Source: Leptospira montravelensis | GTDB taxonomy: Bacteria > Spirochaetota > Leptospiria > Leptospirales > Leptospiraceae | Assembly (NCBI RefSeq): GCF_004770045.1 | Contig: NZ_RQFO01000004.1 | Location: forward strand, 248,001 to 312,000 | DNA: 64,000 nt | Direction: 5' to 3' | In this document: in pieces, positions 49,092-57,682 of the stretch | How the letters are laid out: the number at the start of each line of letters is the position of its first letter | Position numbering within the stretch: position 1 is the stretch's first letter | The notes under the pieces: generated by a model | Database searches by the model: none | What the model was told of the DNA's origin: nothing | What the model saw: only the letters and a program-made list of their open reading frames with translations | Program-made: the position numbers and the translations under genes

Positions 49092-49810
49092 TTTTCGAAA
49101 GTAGAAGTGGATGAGTCTGAGCATGGAATACCAGTTAAGTACTTTTTGTCTTTAATCTGTGATAAAAAATTCATTATTTCATTTGAAATATTCAAATCCT
49201 GCATACAGGATACCGTTGTATTGGAAAATAGTGAAAGCTCCATTTCTAAGGAATTAAGCGACAGAAGTTCCTCTTTACTTAGTAGCCTAACATATGTATT
49301 ACCAATTAATGGTGGTTGTGTAAAATTTGAAATTTCGCATGAGTATGTGTTTGAAAATCTTAAATTAGTTAATTCTGATAAATTGTTTATGTTAAGTATA
49401 TCTTTTAGCATAGTTGAACTAGGGATACTCAAACTATTGTATTTGGATACTAAGGCTAATCCTGAATTTGAACAATTTGAGAAATTAATGTTTAGGAATG
49501 AGAGATCATTCTTTCTTTTGGTAAGTATCTGTTCGCTGGAAATATTCAAAAAAAAGTCTATATTGCAGTCTTTTCTATCTAAATTAAAACATGTCGATAT
49601 TTTTTCATTTCCTTTGTCGAACGAAAGGATGCAACCTTCTAATTTGAATCCTATTGCTGGATAAGCTTCAATAGGCGATGTTACTTGAGGTAAAAGTAAG
49701 CTTTTTAAGTTAGGAGTATTGCTCTTTATACAACTAAATAAGCTTATAATTATTAAAGAATTACAAAGCCAATAGAAGATAAGTCTGGGTTCGATTATTT
49801 TTACCAGCAT
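49079..49810 (-). CDS. Hypothetical lipoprotein in the SGNH cassette
   Basis: A 243-residue product from the ATG at 49810 (a longer frame from 49843 would run further into the SGNH gene). The signal ends in LFSCIK, a usable lipobox. The mature part has eight or more cysteines (EGCILSF, STCFNL, KDCNIDF, FSNCSNS, YSCEIS, VSCMQD, IPCSDS, EKCLK), suggesting a disulfide-rich surface protein. No homologous family is recognised. The start overlaps the SGNH gene end by 10 bases. Confidence 0.7.
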   Translation of the reverse strand: MLVKIIEPRLIFYWLCNSLIIISLFSCIKSNTPNLKSLLLPQVTSPIEAYPAIGFKLEGCILSFDKGNEKISTCFNLDRKDCNIDFFLNISSEQILTKRKNDLSFLNINFSNCSNSGLALVSKYNSLSIPSSTMLKDILNINNLSELTNLRFSNTYSCEISNFTQPPLIGNTYVRLLSKEELLSLNSLEMELSLFSNTTVSCMQDLNISNEIMNFLSQIKDKKYLTGIPCSDSSTSTFEKCLK

Positions 49811-51114
49811 TTCCCTGTGAATAAACATAGTAAAATAATCCAATCTATAGGGTCTGGTTCAACAATTACAACTGGAGGCGGAGGATCAGCTATGGTGTCA
49901 CCGTAAGCAGGTTTTTTTGCTTTACCGCAATTCCAAACCCTACACATTTCTCCGTCATAGTCAGATTGAGGAGGTAAATTATGCCATCCATTTTCAACTA
50001 TCCTTCTTGCCAAAATCGTAGACCATAAGTAATAGCCGATATGATTTACGTGGATTGGGTCAGAGTATAAATCTTTATTTGCGACATATGGGTGACCTAA
50101 ACCTGCGTCAATATGCCTTATGAAATAATAGTAAAGTGGCAAAAATGAAACCCCACCAGGCTGAAATTGAATAGCAACGCCGTTATAAACAGAGGTACCT
50201 GCGTAATTATTTTCTTCTGCTGCCATAACTTCTAATGAATGTTGATGGGACATTAACCCCAAACTAACTGCGTGCGTTATTGGATTTTTTACATTTTCAC
50301 CGTGCCACCTCCAATACCAGTCATCTTGACCTGTAAGATTAGAATAGTTGATCGACGTTTGATCTAAATAAAAATCAATAGAACTTGCTAGGGATAAAGC
50401 ATATCCTAACAAAAGACTAAATTCGCCAGCTACATACGTTATTATCGATTGAAAAACAGACGCTGCAACTTCTTCATTTTCCTGTCTTTGCTTTGCTTCT
50501 TCAAATTCCAACGCTTTATCAAACATATTTCCATTTGGAAAATATTTAAAGGGGGCAAAATAATTAGGATAATCTCCGAGAGTTGGACTTTTTGCTAAAG
50601 TTGGGAAATTTCCCATTAGTAGTACTTTTTTATTTCTAGATGGATTTCTTAATACTCTTATTAGAATACGAGTATTCTCCGTAACCCTTCGATCTACATC
50701 TCCATATTTCCAAGTCATATATACTAGCATTGCTACGTTCTTGATATAATCATTCCCGCCAATTTCAATTGCCACGTTATCTGCTGTTCTGTAATGGCTT
50801 CGATTTGTCGGATTCGTACACAGTATTATGTGATTGTATACTTCGGCTGTTGTAAAACCACCAACTGCAAAATTCTGAGTTTGCCAATCTACATTTGGAT
50901 ATTGGCTGGTTAGATAGAAATTCCAACCAAAATAGCCATATAATGGTAAGTCTACAAAATCACCCAATGAATCACCATAGAATGTTAGAAAGGTTTTGTC
51001 TTTATTGAATGAATTTGTTATACATTCAGAAGCCTGGGAATTAATAGATCAAGGAATCAAGATTATTAAAAATAATGTAATAATAGTAAATCTGCGAATT
51101 ATATTTTTTTTCAT
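49801..51114 (-). pseudogene. SGNH/GDSL hydrolase interrupted by TGA in the signal peptide
   Basis: The frame starts at ATG 51114, 2 bases after the preceding stop and with AGGA 6 bases upstream. It encodes a signal peptide (KKNIIRRFTIITLFLIILIP) and is stopped by TGA at 51049-51051 (codon 22). Reading on in the same frame gives a whole SGNH hydrolase of about 415 residues: block I FYGDSLGD with the nucleophile Ser, block II NFAVGGFTT, block III IEIGGND and block V DPIHVNH. No usable start lies between the TGA and GDSL; the next, a TTG, would delete the catalytic Ser. The enzyme would be secreted and act on esters. One nonsense mutation is the only lesion. Confidence 0.85.
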
Positions 51115-51116
51115 AG

Positions 51117-51608
51117 TTATTCCTGCCTAATTGTTACTGTAGCTTTACCTGAAACTAATTTTAGGTAAAATGCGTTTTGAAGTGTTCTTACATCATTCAT
51201 TGAAAGTCGAAATTGTAATTCGGTCGGGGTAGAAGTAATTGGCGATTCTTTAACTATTTCCGAATTTCTATTGTAACAGAGTCCGTTTGTAAAAAAATCC
51301 AAATTTGTAGTTGAATCTTTTGATACAATTAATACGTACTCCTTATATTGATTTGGAGGGGGTAAATTGTTAGTTGATGAAATGTTAAAGATAACTGGAC
51401 TCTCTGTAGATAGAGTTATTGGATAATTCGTATCCTTCTCTATAGTAAAATTAACTGGCGGACAACCAGCAGTTATTGGTAAAAATTCTGCAAGAACAAA
51501 GCCCAAATATTTTTTGTTATCTTTATCATCTTTATTTAAAATTTTGTATAATCCATTACAGGAAATATTCACTGCGATGATTAAAAAAATAAATCGAAGT
51601 TTTATCAT
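51117..51608 (-). CDS. Hypothetical lipoprotein in the SGNH cassette
   Basis: A 163-residue product with signal peptide and lipobox NISCNG. The mature part looks beta-rich with Thr/Ser-rich strands (YVLIVSKDSTTNLDFF, AFYLKLVSGKATVTI) resembling a small beta-sandwich. No family is recognised. Its start overlaps the end of the preceding lipoprotein gene by 4 bases. Confidence 0.7.
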   Translation of the reverse strand: MIKLRFIFLIIAVNISCNGLYKILNKDDKDNKKYLGFVLAEFLPITAGCPPVNFTIEKDTNYPITLSTESPVIFNISSTNNLPPPNQYKEYVLIVSKDSTTNLDFFTNGLCYNRNSEIVKESPITSTPTELQFRLSMNDVRTLQNAFYLKLVSGKATVTIRQE

Positions 51609-52258
51609 AATGACTTTACACCTCGGTTTATAATTTCTTCTGTGACTTTCTTTCTATGTGCTACGGTTTTAACTTGTATCATTTTTAAAAATTCCATTGG
51701 TACTCCGTCAGTTTTGTCACCGAAATCCATTTGTAGGCGAATCATTATAAGCGATGTAGTAAGCTTTTTGCGAATTGAAATCAATTCTTCATTAGAAAAA
51801 TTTGGAAAATCCGCCTCGACTTTATTAAAAAAATTAGTTGCTTGAAGTGATTCTCGTTCCAAAAGTTCTGCATTGGTCCCTGCAACTTTTGGATTAACTT
51901 GCAATCCGATAGATTCTTTGTTTATTTTATTATTAATTTCGTCATTGCTCATTGGTGAATACTGAATATTCTTCCATGCTTCAACGGACTGCTGTTTTAG
52001 AGAAACATCGGTCATTAATCCTAAATCATCCATATTCTTCATCAGGTTCTCAATAGCTTCTGATTCAGCGTTCGAAATCAATGGTAGCGTTACTTGTTTA
52101 TACTCTTCTGGTTGTGAAGGAAGACCAATGTCTTCATAAGAATAGGCTGACGCACTTGCAGGAAGAAATGGAATTATAGGAGATTTGTTTTTGTTTATAC
52201 AAGAAAAAAAGTGAAAGGTTATAAATAGTACCAAATATGTTAATTTTAATATGTGCAT
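51605..52258 (-). CDS. Hypothetical lipoprotein in the SGNH cassette
   Basis: A 217-residue product with lipobox HFFSCI. A well-placed AAGGA lies upstream of the ATG. The mature region is mainly helical and charged (SEAIENLMKNMDDL, SNEELISIRKKLTTSL). No family is recognised. It follows the frameshifted gene after 10 bases. Confidence 0.7.
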   Translation of the reverse strand: MHILKLTYLVLFITFHFFSCINKNKSPIIPFLPASASAYSYEDIGLPSQPEEYKQVTLPLISNAESEAIENLMKNMDDLGLMTDVSLKQQSVEAWKNIQYSPMSNDEINNKINKESIGLQVNPKVAGTNAELLERESLQATNFFNKVEADFPNFSNEELISIRKKLTTSLIMIRLQMDFGDKTDGVPMEFLKMIQVKTVAHRKKVTEEIINRGVKSL

Positions 52259-52268
52259 TTTTTATCCT

Positions 52269-52980
52269 TCAGATGGTTTTCGACATTGCGAATTCAAAAT
52301 AGTTTTGTTGATGGTTTGCATTTAGTTTTCTTTCATTTTCATTTTTAGAAAAATCTTCAATTTCGATATGTTGTCTATTTTGAATTTCAAGATTATTGAA
52401 TTTTGAATCTCGTCCAAATCTTAAATAAGCAAAAACTGCCGAATATGAAAAAGTCAAAAGCGTTAAAGAAGCCGAAATTTGATAGTTTCTGTATTGTTCG
52501 TTGAATCGTCTTTCCGCACCAGAACTAAATCCATAAATGCTATTCTTAATAGCTTCATTTGCCTTTATGCTTTCGTTGTAAAAGTATGCCGTAACAAAAA
52601 TTAAGCTAATTTTTTGTTATACGGAAAAATAAATTTTCATTGTGGAGTTTAATTCTATCTTCACTCCATTGGTAATTAGCAGAAGAATCGAAATAGACTA
52701 GAGACTCGTATGAGCTTTTTATGGCAGATTTTGTTTTAATTAAATCATAATAATCTTTATCAATTACAGCTAATACTCTCTTTTTATCGATTGAGATCCC
52801 TTTCGTGTCATTTCGAATAAACCAGTTATTCCCTGCATCCAAATATTCGCCATAGATCGATTTGTCGGTGTCTATTAAGATCACCTTTTTTTCTTTTTCC
52901 GATTGAGAAAATAAAAAACTCGGATAGATAGCTGAAATATATATTATTACAGTAAAAAATGATTTTAAAATTATTTCCAT
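52269..52980 (-). pseudogene. Exported protein gene split by a poly-A frameshift
   Basis: The frame from ATG 52980 starts with a signal peptide (MEIILKSFFTVIIYISAIYP) and ends at TAG 52606-52608, right after a run of six A on the coding strand (52610-52615). Removing one A joins it to a frame with no start of its own that continues FVTAYFYNESIKANEA and a hydrophobic SASLTLLTFSYSAVFAYL stretch to 52269. The joined product would be about 236 residues. The combination of a short periplasmic first part and a late membrane segment is coherent. It could be a true pseudogene, a phase-variable gene or a sequencing error. Confidence 0.7.
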
Positions 52981-53349
52981 ACTATTGCTTCCGAATCTAC
53001 TTCGGTTTTTATCCATTTATTCATATATTCTTCTGTAAAGATGACTTTTTTTTTGCTTCCTACTTCTATCACATAATAGTCATTATAATTTATATATCTT
53101 CCATTGTGAAAAGTTGGAGGGTGTGGCTTTACGTAAACAACCAACGTTTGTTTGGTTTTATGGTAACCATTTTGGCTTGAATTTTTCGTATTATTGCCGT
53201 TTTCACAATTATTCTTAACAATTGGCGTTTCTCTTTTTTCCACCAAACGTTCATTTTTTTTGAAAAATTAAAATTTGAACTAAGTTTAATACCAATGAAA
53301 GTGCTAATATTATAAAATATGAAGCGTTTTTAATAATCGAATTATTCAT
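52971..53349 (-). pseudogene. Membrane-anchored protein gene split by a poly-A frameshift
   Basis: An ATG at 53349 begins a membrane-anchor peptide (NASYFIILALSLVLNLVQIL) that stops at TGA 53251-53253, right after a run of eight A on the coding strand (53254-53261). Removing one A joins it to the following frame (NERLVEKRETPIVKN and on to DSEAIVWK), which lacks a good start of its own. The joined protein would have about 124 residues, with one membrane helix and a hydrophilic tail. It overlaps the next gene by 10 bases. The function is not recognised. Confidence 0.65.
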
Positions 53350-53359
53350 TGTTTGTTTA

Positions 53360-53365
53360 ATTATA
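53360..53365 (-). promoter_or_regulatory. Consensus -10 element before the minus-strand cassette
   Basis: On the minus strand the bases read TATAAT, ending 11 bases before the ATG at 53349. No convincing -35 was found (TTCTCA at a 19-base spacing is the nearest). Transcription would begin almost at the start codon. Confidence 0.4.
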
Positions 53366-53456
53366 CAGCTGTTAACCTTATAATTGAGAACAGGTGTTAA
53401 ATGGTAAATCATAAAATGAGAATTTCTTAGTTTATTTAAAAAATTCTTGAAATGGT

Positions 53457-53485
53457 TTGACTTATAGTTATTTTATTTATACATT
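53457..53485 (+). promoter_or_regulatory. Promoter for the TRL-like pair
   Basis: TTGACT (53457-53462) and TACATT (53480-53485) are separated by 17 bases and lie just before the ATG at 53492. The leader would be very short. Confidence 0.45.
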
Positions 53486-53491
53486 ATTGTA

Positions 53492-53767
53492 ATGGGAAAA
53501 ATATCTTTATTTCGTTCAATATTGTTAATTGGCAATGTGGCATGCAGAACAATGGCTAAGAATATCGGTTACATGGAGCCAGGCGAAATTTTAATTGTAG
53601 AAAATAGAAATGAATTCCAATTTTGTAGTTTTACTTATCCAAATATTCTGGAAAACGCATTTAGTGAATTAAGCATAAAATCCAAAAGAGTCAAATTTGA
53701 GAATGTAGGTGTTTCGATTTATCTGAAATACTTAATTTTGCAGTGTGTAAATATTAAATATGAGTAA
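53492..53767 (+). CDS. Small exported protein, possibly TRL-like
   Basis: A 91-residue product with a hydrophobic N-terminus (LFRSILLIGNVACR). The C-terminal half (CSFTYPNILENAFSELSIK, then YLKYLILQCVNIKY) has the layout of the downstream gene's CAYFPLPLIPKLENAITDAIS and FFIRCFSVEG, suggesting that the two are tandem paralogues of the TRL-like lipoprotein type. Its stop overlaps the next start. Confidence 0.5.
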   Translation: MGKISLFRSILLIGNVACRTMAKNIGYMEPGEILIVENRNEFQFCSFTYPNILENAFSELSIKSKRVKFENVGVSIYLKYLILQCVNIKYE

Positions 53768-54062
53768 ACAGAAATTAATTTTCGTAATCTATTTTTTTAA
53801 CATATCTTGCATTAGTTGGGGTGAGTATAGGCAAATAATCTTAGAGCCGCAATAAATAGGCAGTGAAGATGTTTTTGTTCAAGGAAGAAGTTGTGCATAC
53901 TTCCCTTTACCACTTATACCAAAACTAGAAAATGCTATTACAGATGCTATTTCTAAAGCACCAGGTAAAAAGGGACTAAAGAATCCTTTTATTAGAGATG
54001 AATATTACTTTTTTATTAGGTGTTTTTCAGTTGAAGGATATGCAACGAATTCTTTGAAATGA
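53760..54062 (+). pseudogene. TRL-like lipoprotein gene with in-frame TAA
   Basis: ATG 53760 overlaps the preceding stop. The frame encodes a lipoprotein signal (FFNISCISW), meets TAA at 53853-53855 (codon 32) and then stays open for 68 further codons to TGA 54060-54062, giving GRSCAYFPLPLIPKLENAI and FIRCFSVEGYAT. The second part resembles TRL-family small lipoproteins. A single base change explains the break. Confidence 0.65.
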
Positions 54063-54175
54063 GGCAAAGGCCCTTTTATAATTAATTTGCTGTTTTCTGA
54101 AAAGCATCCTATTTTTGTTTATTGGATTTGTCATACTTTTTAAAATAATATTAGGAACTTCTGAGAATAGCTATA

Positions 54176-54325
54176 ATGTCTCCTTATGACTTTATGTTAA
54201 TAAATGACAAAGTTGTTAATTTGGTATTGTCGCAATGTCAAAAAATGAACGTAGGAACACTAAAAAGGTATGGATATTCTATGTTACTATCATTAAACTG
54301 TATAATTTCACTCGTTATACTATGA
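54176..54325 (+). CDS. Possible 49-residue ORF
   Basis: A short frame beginning MSPYDFMLINDK and ending with a hydrophobic stretch. No good ribosome-binding site precedes it and no family is recognised. It lies in the AT-rich end of the accessory region and may be a remnant. Confidence 0.2.
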   Translation: MSPYDFMLINDKVVNLVLSQCQKMNVGTLKRYGYSMLLSLNCIISLVIL

Positions 54326-54335
54326 ACTTTTAAGG

Positions 54336-54899
54336 TCAATCCACTTTTCTTGCCTTTTTAGGTTCGTAATAATGAAGGACGGCACCACAGCTAAATGTTT
54401 TAGTTTTAATAAGATTTAGAATTATTTTTTCCTTTATGTCTTTAAATAGAGTCAATCCACTTCCTGCGATCACAGGATGAACACAAAGTTGGAATTCGTC
54501 AATTAAGTTCAGTTTAGTTAAAGCAAGGATTAAACTTGGGCTACAAACAAAAACATTTTTACCTGATTGCTGTTTCAGTTGCAATACTTCTGTGTTTAGA
54601 TCACTCGTAGCTAATGTTGCACTTTTCCAATCTAGGTTTTGTAGTGTGCGGGAAAAAACTATCTTAGGTGTGTCATTAATGGCATTCGCAAAGTCATCCA
54701 TATCTTCTTCCCCTATAGGTTTTTCTAAAATAGTCCGCCAATACTCCATTAGTTGGTAAGTGATCCTTCCGTATAAAACGACACTAGCACTTCTCAAAAG
54801 ATCAGCATAATGTTGATGAATTTCCTTGTCAGCAATCCCTGATGTATGGTCACAATAGCCATCAAGTGTCATATTGATGGCGGCAATTATTTTTCTCAT
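54336..54899 (-). CDS. Dihydrofolate reductase family protein (RibD C-terminal type)
   Basis: A 187-residue protein of the RibD-C/DHFR-like family: MRKIIAAINMTLDGYCDHTSG at the start, VVLYGRITYQLMEYW with the GRxTY motif, and VHPVIAGSGLTLF near the end. Such proteins are putative NADPH reductases of unknown substrate. It lies 6 bases after the alpha/beta hydrolase gene on the same strand. Confidence 0.88.
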   Translation of the reverse strand: MRKIIAAINMTLDGYCDHTSGIADKEIHQHYADLLRSASVVLYGRITYQLMEYWRTILEKPIGEEDMDDFANAINDTPKIVFSRTLQNLDWKSATLATSDLNTEVLQLKQQSGKNVFVCSPSLILALTKLNLIDEFQLCVHPVIAGSGLTLFKDIKEKIILNLIKTKTFSCGAVLHYYEPKKARKVD

Positions 54900-54905
54900 A
54901 TATTG

Positions 54906-55790
54906 TTATTTCAAATACTTCTGAAAAAAACTAACCGCTCTGAATTCGGCTTCCTTGGGGGCAAAATTCCAAAGACGTTCGTGGCGATTACATTCAGGTG
55001 ACCAAAGTGATTTGGGTTCACCTGCTTTTGCGTATAAATCTAAGGCATGATGGTAATCCACATAATCGTCTTTTGTACAGTGAAAGATGGTTATGGGTCT
55101 CGGACTAATAGATGCAATTTTATCAATGGGCCTAACTGAATCAATATCCATGTTTCCGCGTAGGTTTAATGCTAGTTTTACGACTGGAATGAGTGGGTAG
55201 TATGGAATTCCAAAATCTCTTTTGGCAGATTCTACTAATACATCAATGGCGCTACCGTAACCACTGCTAAAGATGCCAGCTTGAATTTCTGGATGGTTTG
55301 CCATTGCGATGATACTTGTTGCGGAACCCATTGAAAACCCAAAAATTCCAATTTGATTGTAACCTTTTGTTTTTAGATAGGTAAGAGCTGCTTCTACATC
55401 TTTTTGTTCATGAAATCCCATTGAGGCAAACCCACCATGGTTTCTTCGTAAACTTAAAAGAAGTAAATTATAACCTGCTTCGTGTAAACTTTTAGCAAAA
55501 CGAAGGCCCTCATTTTTTTGTCCTCCATGACCATGTACCAGTATAATCGTAATATTAGATTGTTTGGCGGGTATCCAATAACTAACAAGGTTAAGTTTGT
55601 CTTCCGTTATGATTTCGACTTCTTTAAATTCTAATCCTAATTCATTGGGACCGTCACAATAGACATGGTGTTCCGGATTACATTTGACCTTGGGGTACAA
55701 AACCAAACTGGAAAAATAGTAGGAAATGATGATAAGTAAAATGATACTAATGATCAATGCCGATAGAAAGTATTTTTGGATTCGTTTCAT
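54906..55790 (-). CDS. Membrane-anchored alpha/beta hydrolase
   Basis: A 294-residue protein with an N-terminal membrane helix (about residues 10-32) and an alpha/beta hydrolase domain. The nucleophile elbow is GFSMGS, with an Asp in CTKDDYVDY and a His near CNRHERLW completing the triad; HGHGG forms the oxyanion region. The type resembles serine-aminopeptidase-like or BAAT-like esterases. The substrate is unknown. Confidence 0.88.
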   Translation of the reverse strand: MKRIQKYFLSALIISIILLIIISYYFSSLVLYPKVKCNPEHHVYCDGPNELGLEFKEVEIITEDKLNLVSYWIPAKQSNITIILVHGHGGQKNEGLRFAKSLHEAGYNLLLLSLRRNHGGFASMGFHEQKDVEAALTYLKTKGYNQIGIFGFSMGSATSIIAMANHPEIQAGIFSSGYGSAIDVLVESAKRDFGIPYYPLIPVVKLALNLRGNMDIDSVRPIDKIASISPRPITIFHCTKDDYVDYHHALDLYAKAGEPKSLWSPECNRHERLWNFAPKEAEFRAVSFFQKYLK

Positions 55791-55860
55791 GAGCCAATAA
55801 AAATGACGTTTTTTATAAATTCTGCAAGTAAAAATTCAAGCGTTTTCAAATTTAGGAGGT

Positions 55861-56292
55861 ATGGAAGCCGCAATATCAGTTTTCTTTATTTGTTGTATGA
55901 GTGTTCTAAGCCCACTTTCTGGAGTTACGGATGGGGAACTAAGAGGATGCCCTCCATCACCTAACTGCGTTTCTAGTCAAAGTATGCAATACAACTTTGT
56001 CCACAAGGTGGATCCCATTTCTTATACTACGTCTCGAAAAATTGCATTTGAAAGAATATCCAAATATTTCCACGATTCTGAGAATATTTGGATCAGTGAA
56101 GAAAAAGAAGGGGAATACATACGTGTGATTTTTTTCACAAAAGTTTTTAGGTTTCCAGATCGGGTGGAAATTTATTTTCCAGAAGATAAACAAGAAGCTC
56201 AAATCAGGTCTCAATCGATACTTGGGTTATGGGATATCTTTGCCAATCGGAGACGAGTGAATCAGTTTCGAGAATTACTTGCACAAGAATAA
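55861..56292 (+). CDS. DUF1499 family protein
   Basis: A 143-residue exported protein with an N-terminal signal and the DUF1499 motif RGCPPSPNCVSS near residue 30, followed by FFTKVFRFPDRVEIYF. Its biochemical role is not known. It lies between two oppositely oriented genes. Confidence 0.85.
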   Translation: MEAAISVFFICCMSVLSPLSGVTDGELRGCPPSPNCVSSQSMQYNFVHKVDPISYTTSRKIAFERISKYFHDSENIWISEEKEGEYIRVIFFTKVFRFPDRVEIYFPEDKQEAQIRSQSILGLWDIFANRRRVNQFRELLAQE

Positions 56293-56301
56293 ACTTATAT
56301 A

Positions 56302-57402
56302 CTAATGTAGTAGGTTGTTGTGGGTTAAAAATGAAATACCGCCCACAATTCTTTCTATTCTAGCTCCAAAAAGCCAATCACCTAGAATGGTAATGCCTGT
56401 TTCTTTGCCGAGTTTTTTCCATACTTCAAATTCTTCAATATCTAAATTCAATGCACCCTCCTTACCCAATAGGGGGATTTGTGCTTGTGCATATTTCCAC
56501 CGGTGCTGCCAAATAATGTTTGGTTCTGGTGCTCCAAATCTTTTTTTTAATTCTTGAATGAGTAATTCTTTGTATTTTGGTTTTGGATTTTTGTTCTCAT
56601 CCATCCAATCTTCAAAATGATTTTCCGAAAATAGGGACCCAAATTGTACAAGAAGTGCTGAACCACTAACAAACTTATTATTGTATTTTAAACTTTCCCA
56701 ACTTAGATATTCCCAATCCTCACCTCGGTTCAGTAACGTTGTTACGGGAATAGAGGCCTCTGGATTTAATAAAAGTTCTTTCCAATTTGGTTTCCAATTG
56801 TCCCAATAGAAATAACTAACTAATGTTTTTCGGTAATCGTTGTAATTTCCTAAAAAATCGCTCCAGTGTTTTAATTTTTGATTTTTTTCTGAAAAATGAA
56901 GGATTTCTAAAATTTGTGGAATAGGAATCGTCAGTATAATGTTTTTTGCTGTTATAGTTTTTATTTGTTTGTTTACCGAAACTAGAAATTCTAATTTCCA
57001 GGTTGTTTCATCAACCATTTCAATTTTTATTAATTTATGGCTTTGGATTGTTTTATTTTCACCTAACATAGAGGAAACTATGTTACCCATACCATTTTCT
57101 GGATAAAAATGTGTGTCATCATAAATTGGTCTGGTAGGTATATGAACTGAATTAGATTTCCAGATTTCTGAAATGGAATATTTCATTTCTTGTCCAAGCC
57201 AACGAACATCCATAAGGTCAGAAAACATGGTTGCCCCAAAATCAAAGGGGGAGGGATTAATCCCATATTTACTAGATAACCTACCTCCTGGAAATCTTCC
57301 CTTATCAAAGACTACTACATTGGGATTTAGCATAACAATGGAAGCAGAGGAAATTCCTGCACCTATGATCACAGGTACTTGGTAACAATCGTTTTGATTC
57401 AT
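56302..57402 (-). CDS. NAD(P)/FAD oxidoreductase, renalase-like
   Basis: A 366-residue flavin amine-oxidase-type protein. The FAD-binding region IIGAGISSASIVML is followed by DKGRFPGGRLSSKYG, the second-glycine and Arg motif of the family, and DFGATMFS. Near the end GDWLFGARIERIVGG is the FAD-contacting closing motif. It resembles renalase-like bacterial proteins. The substrate is unknown. Confidence 0.85.
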   Translation of the reverse strand: MNQNDCYQVPVIIGAGISSASIVMLNPNVVVFDKGRFPGGRLSSKYGINPSPFDFGATMFSDLMDVRWLGQEMKYSISEIWKSNSVHIPTRPIYDDTHFYPENGMGNIVSSMLGENKTIQSHKLIKIEMVDETTWKLEFLVSVNKQIKTITAKNIILTIPIPQILEILHFSEKNQKLKHWSDFLGNYNDYRKTLVSYFYWDNWKPNWKELLLNPEASIPVTTLLNRGEDWEYLSWESLKYNNKFVSGSALLVQFGSLFSENHFEDWMDENKNPKPKYKELLIQELKKRFGAPEPNIIWQHRWKYAQAQIPLLGKEGALNLDIEEFEVWKKLGKETGITILGDWLFGARIERIVGGISFLTHNNLLH

Positions 57403-57431
57403 AACAAACTCGCTAAAGAAGCAATGTTTGA

Positions 57432-57674
57432 TTATAATTGTTTGATCAGAGATTTCAAATCATTAATAAGGGAAAAGGGAACAGGTTTTATTTCTTCTGC
57501 TAGTTTTATTGTATCTTGGATGGTACGAGTGAGAACCTGTTTCTCAGCAACATACGCGGCTTGCGGTATTTTGGACTTGTTTTTCTTGAAAATCGTAACT
57601 TTACTATCGATGATTTCGATCATTTGGTTCAAATATTGAATCTTTTGGTCCATAAACGAAAGTTCTAACATAAT
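57432..57674 (-). CDS. Short hypothetical coiled-coil protein
   Basis: From the ATG at 57674 the product has 80 residues, mostly helical, with heptad-like spacing (KIQYLNQMIEIIDSKVTIFKK). No family is recognised. Other starts at 57734 or 57653 are possible. It is divergent from the methyltransferase gene. Confidence 0.55.
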   Translation of the reverse strand: MMLELSFMDQKIQYLNQMIEIIDSKVTIFKKNKSKIPQAAYVAEKQVLTRTIQDTIKLAEEIKPVPFSLINDLKSLIKQL

Positions 57675-57682
57675 GGGATGAA

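Noticed and set aside
49107..49664. 185-codon plus-strand frame
   Set aside because: It lies antisense to a lipoprotein gene with a proper signal peptide and operon overlap, and looks like a shadow of that AT-rich gene.
51049..51051. TGA in the SGNH gene read as selenocysteine
   Set aside because: It falls at the end of a signal peptide where no redox residue is expected and no selenocysteine insertion hairpin is evident; nonsense mutation is simpler.
57379..57639. 86-codon plus-strand frame before the methyltransferase
   Set aside because: It overlaps the more protein-like minus-strand coiled-coil frame and starts inside the oxidoreductase gene; no ribosome-binding site.
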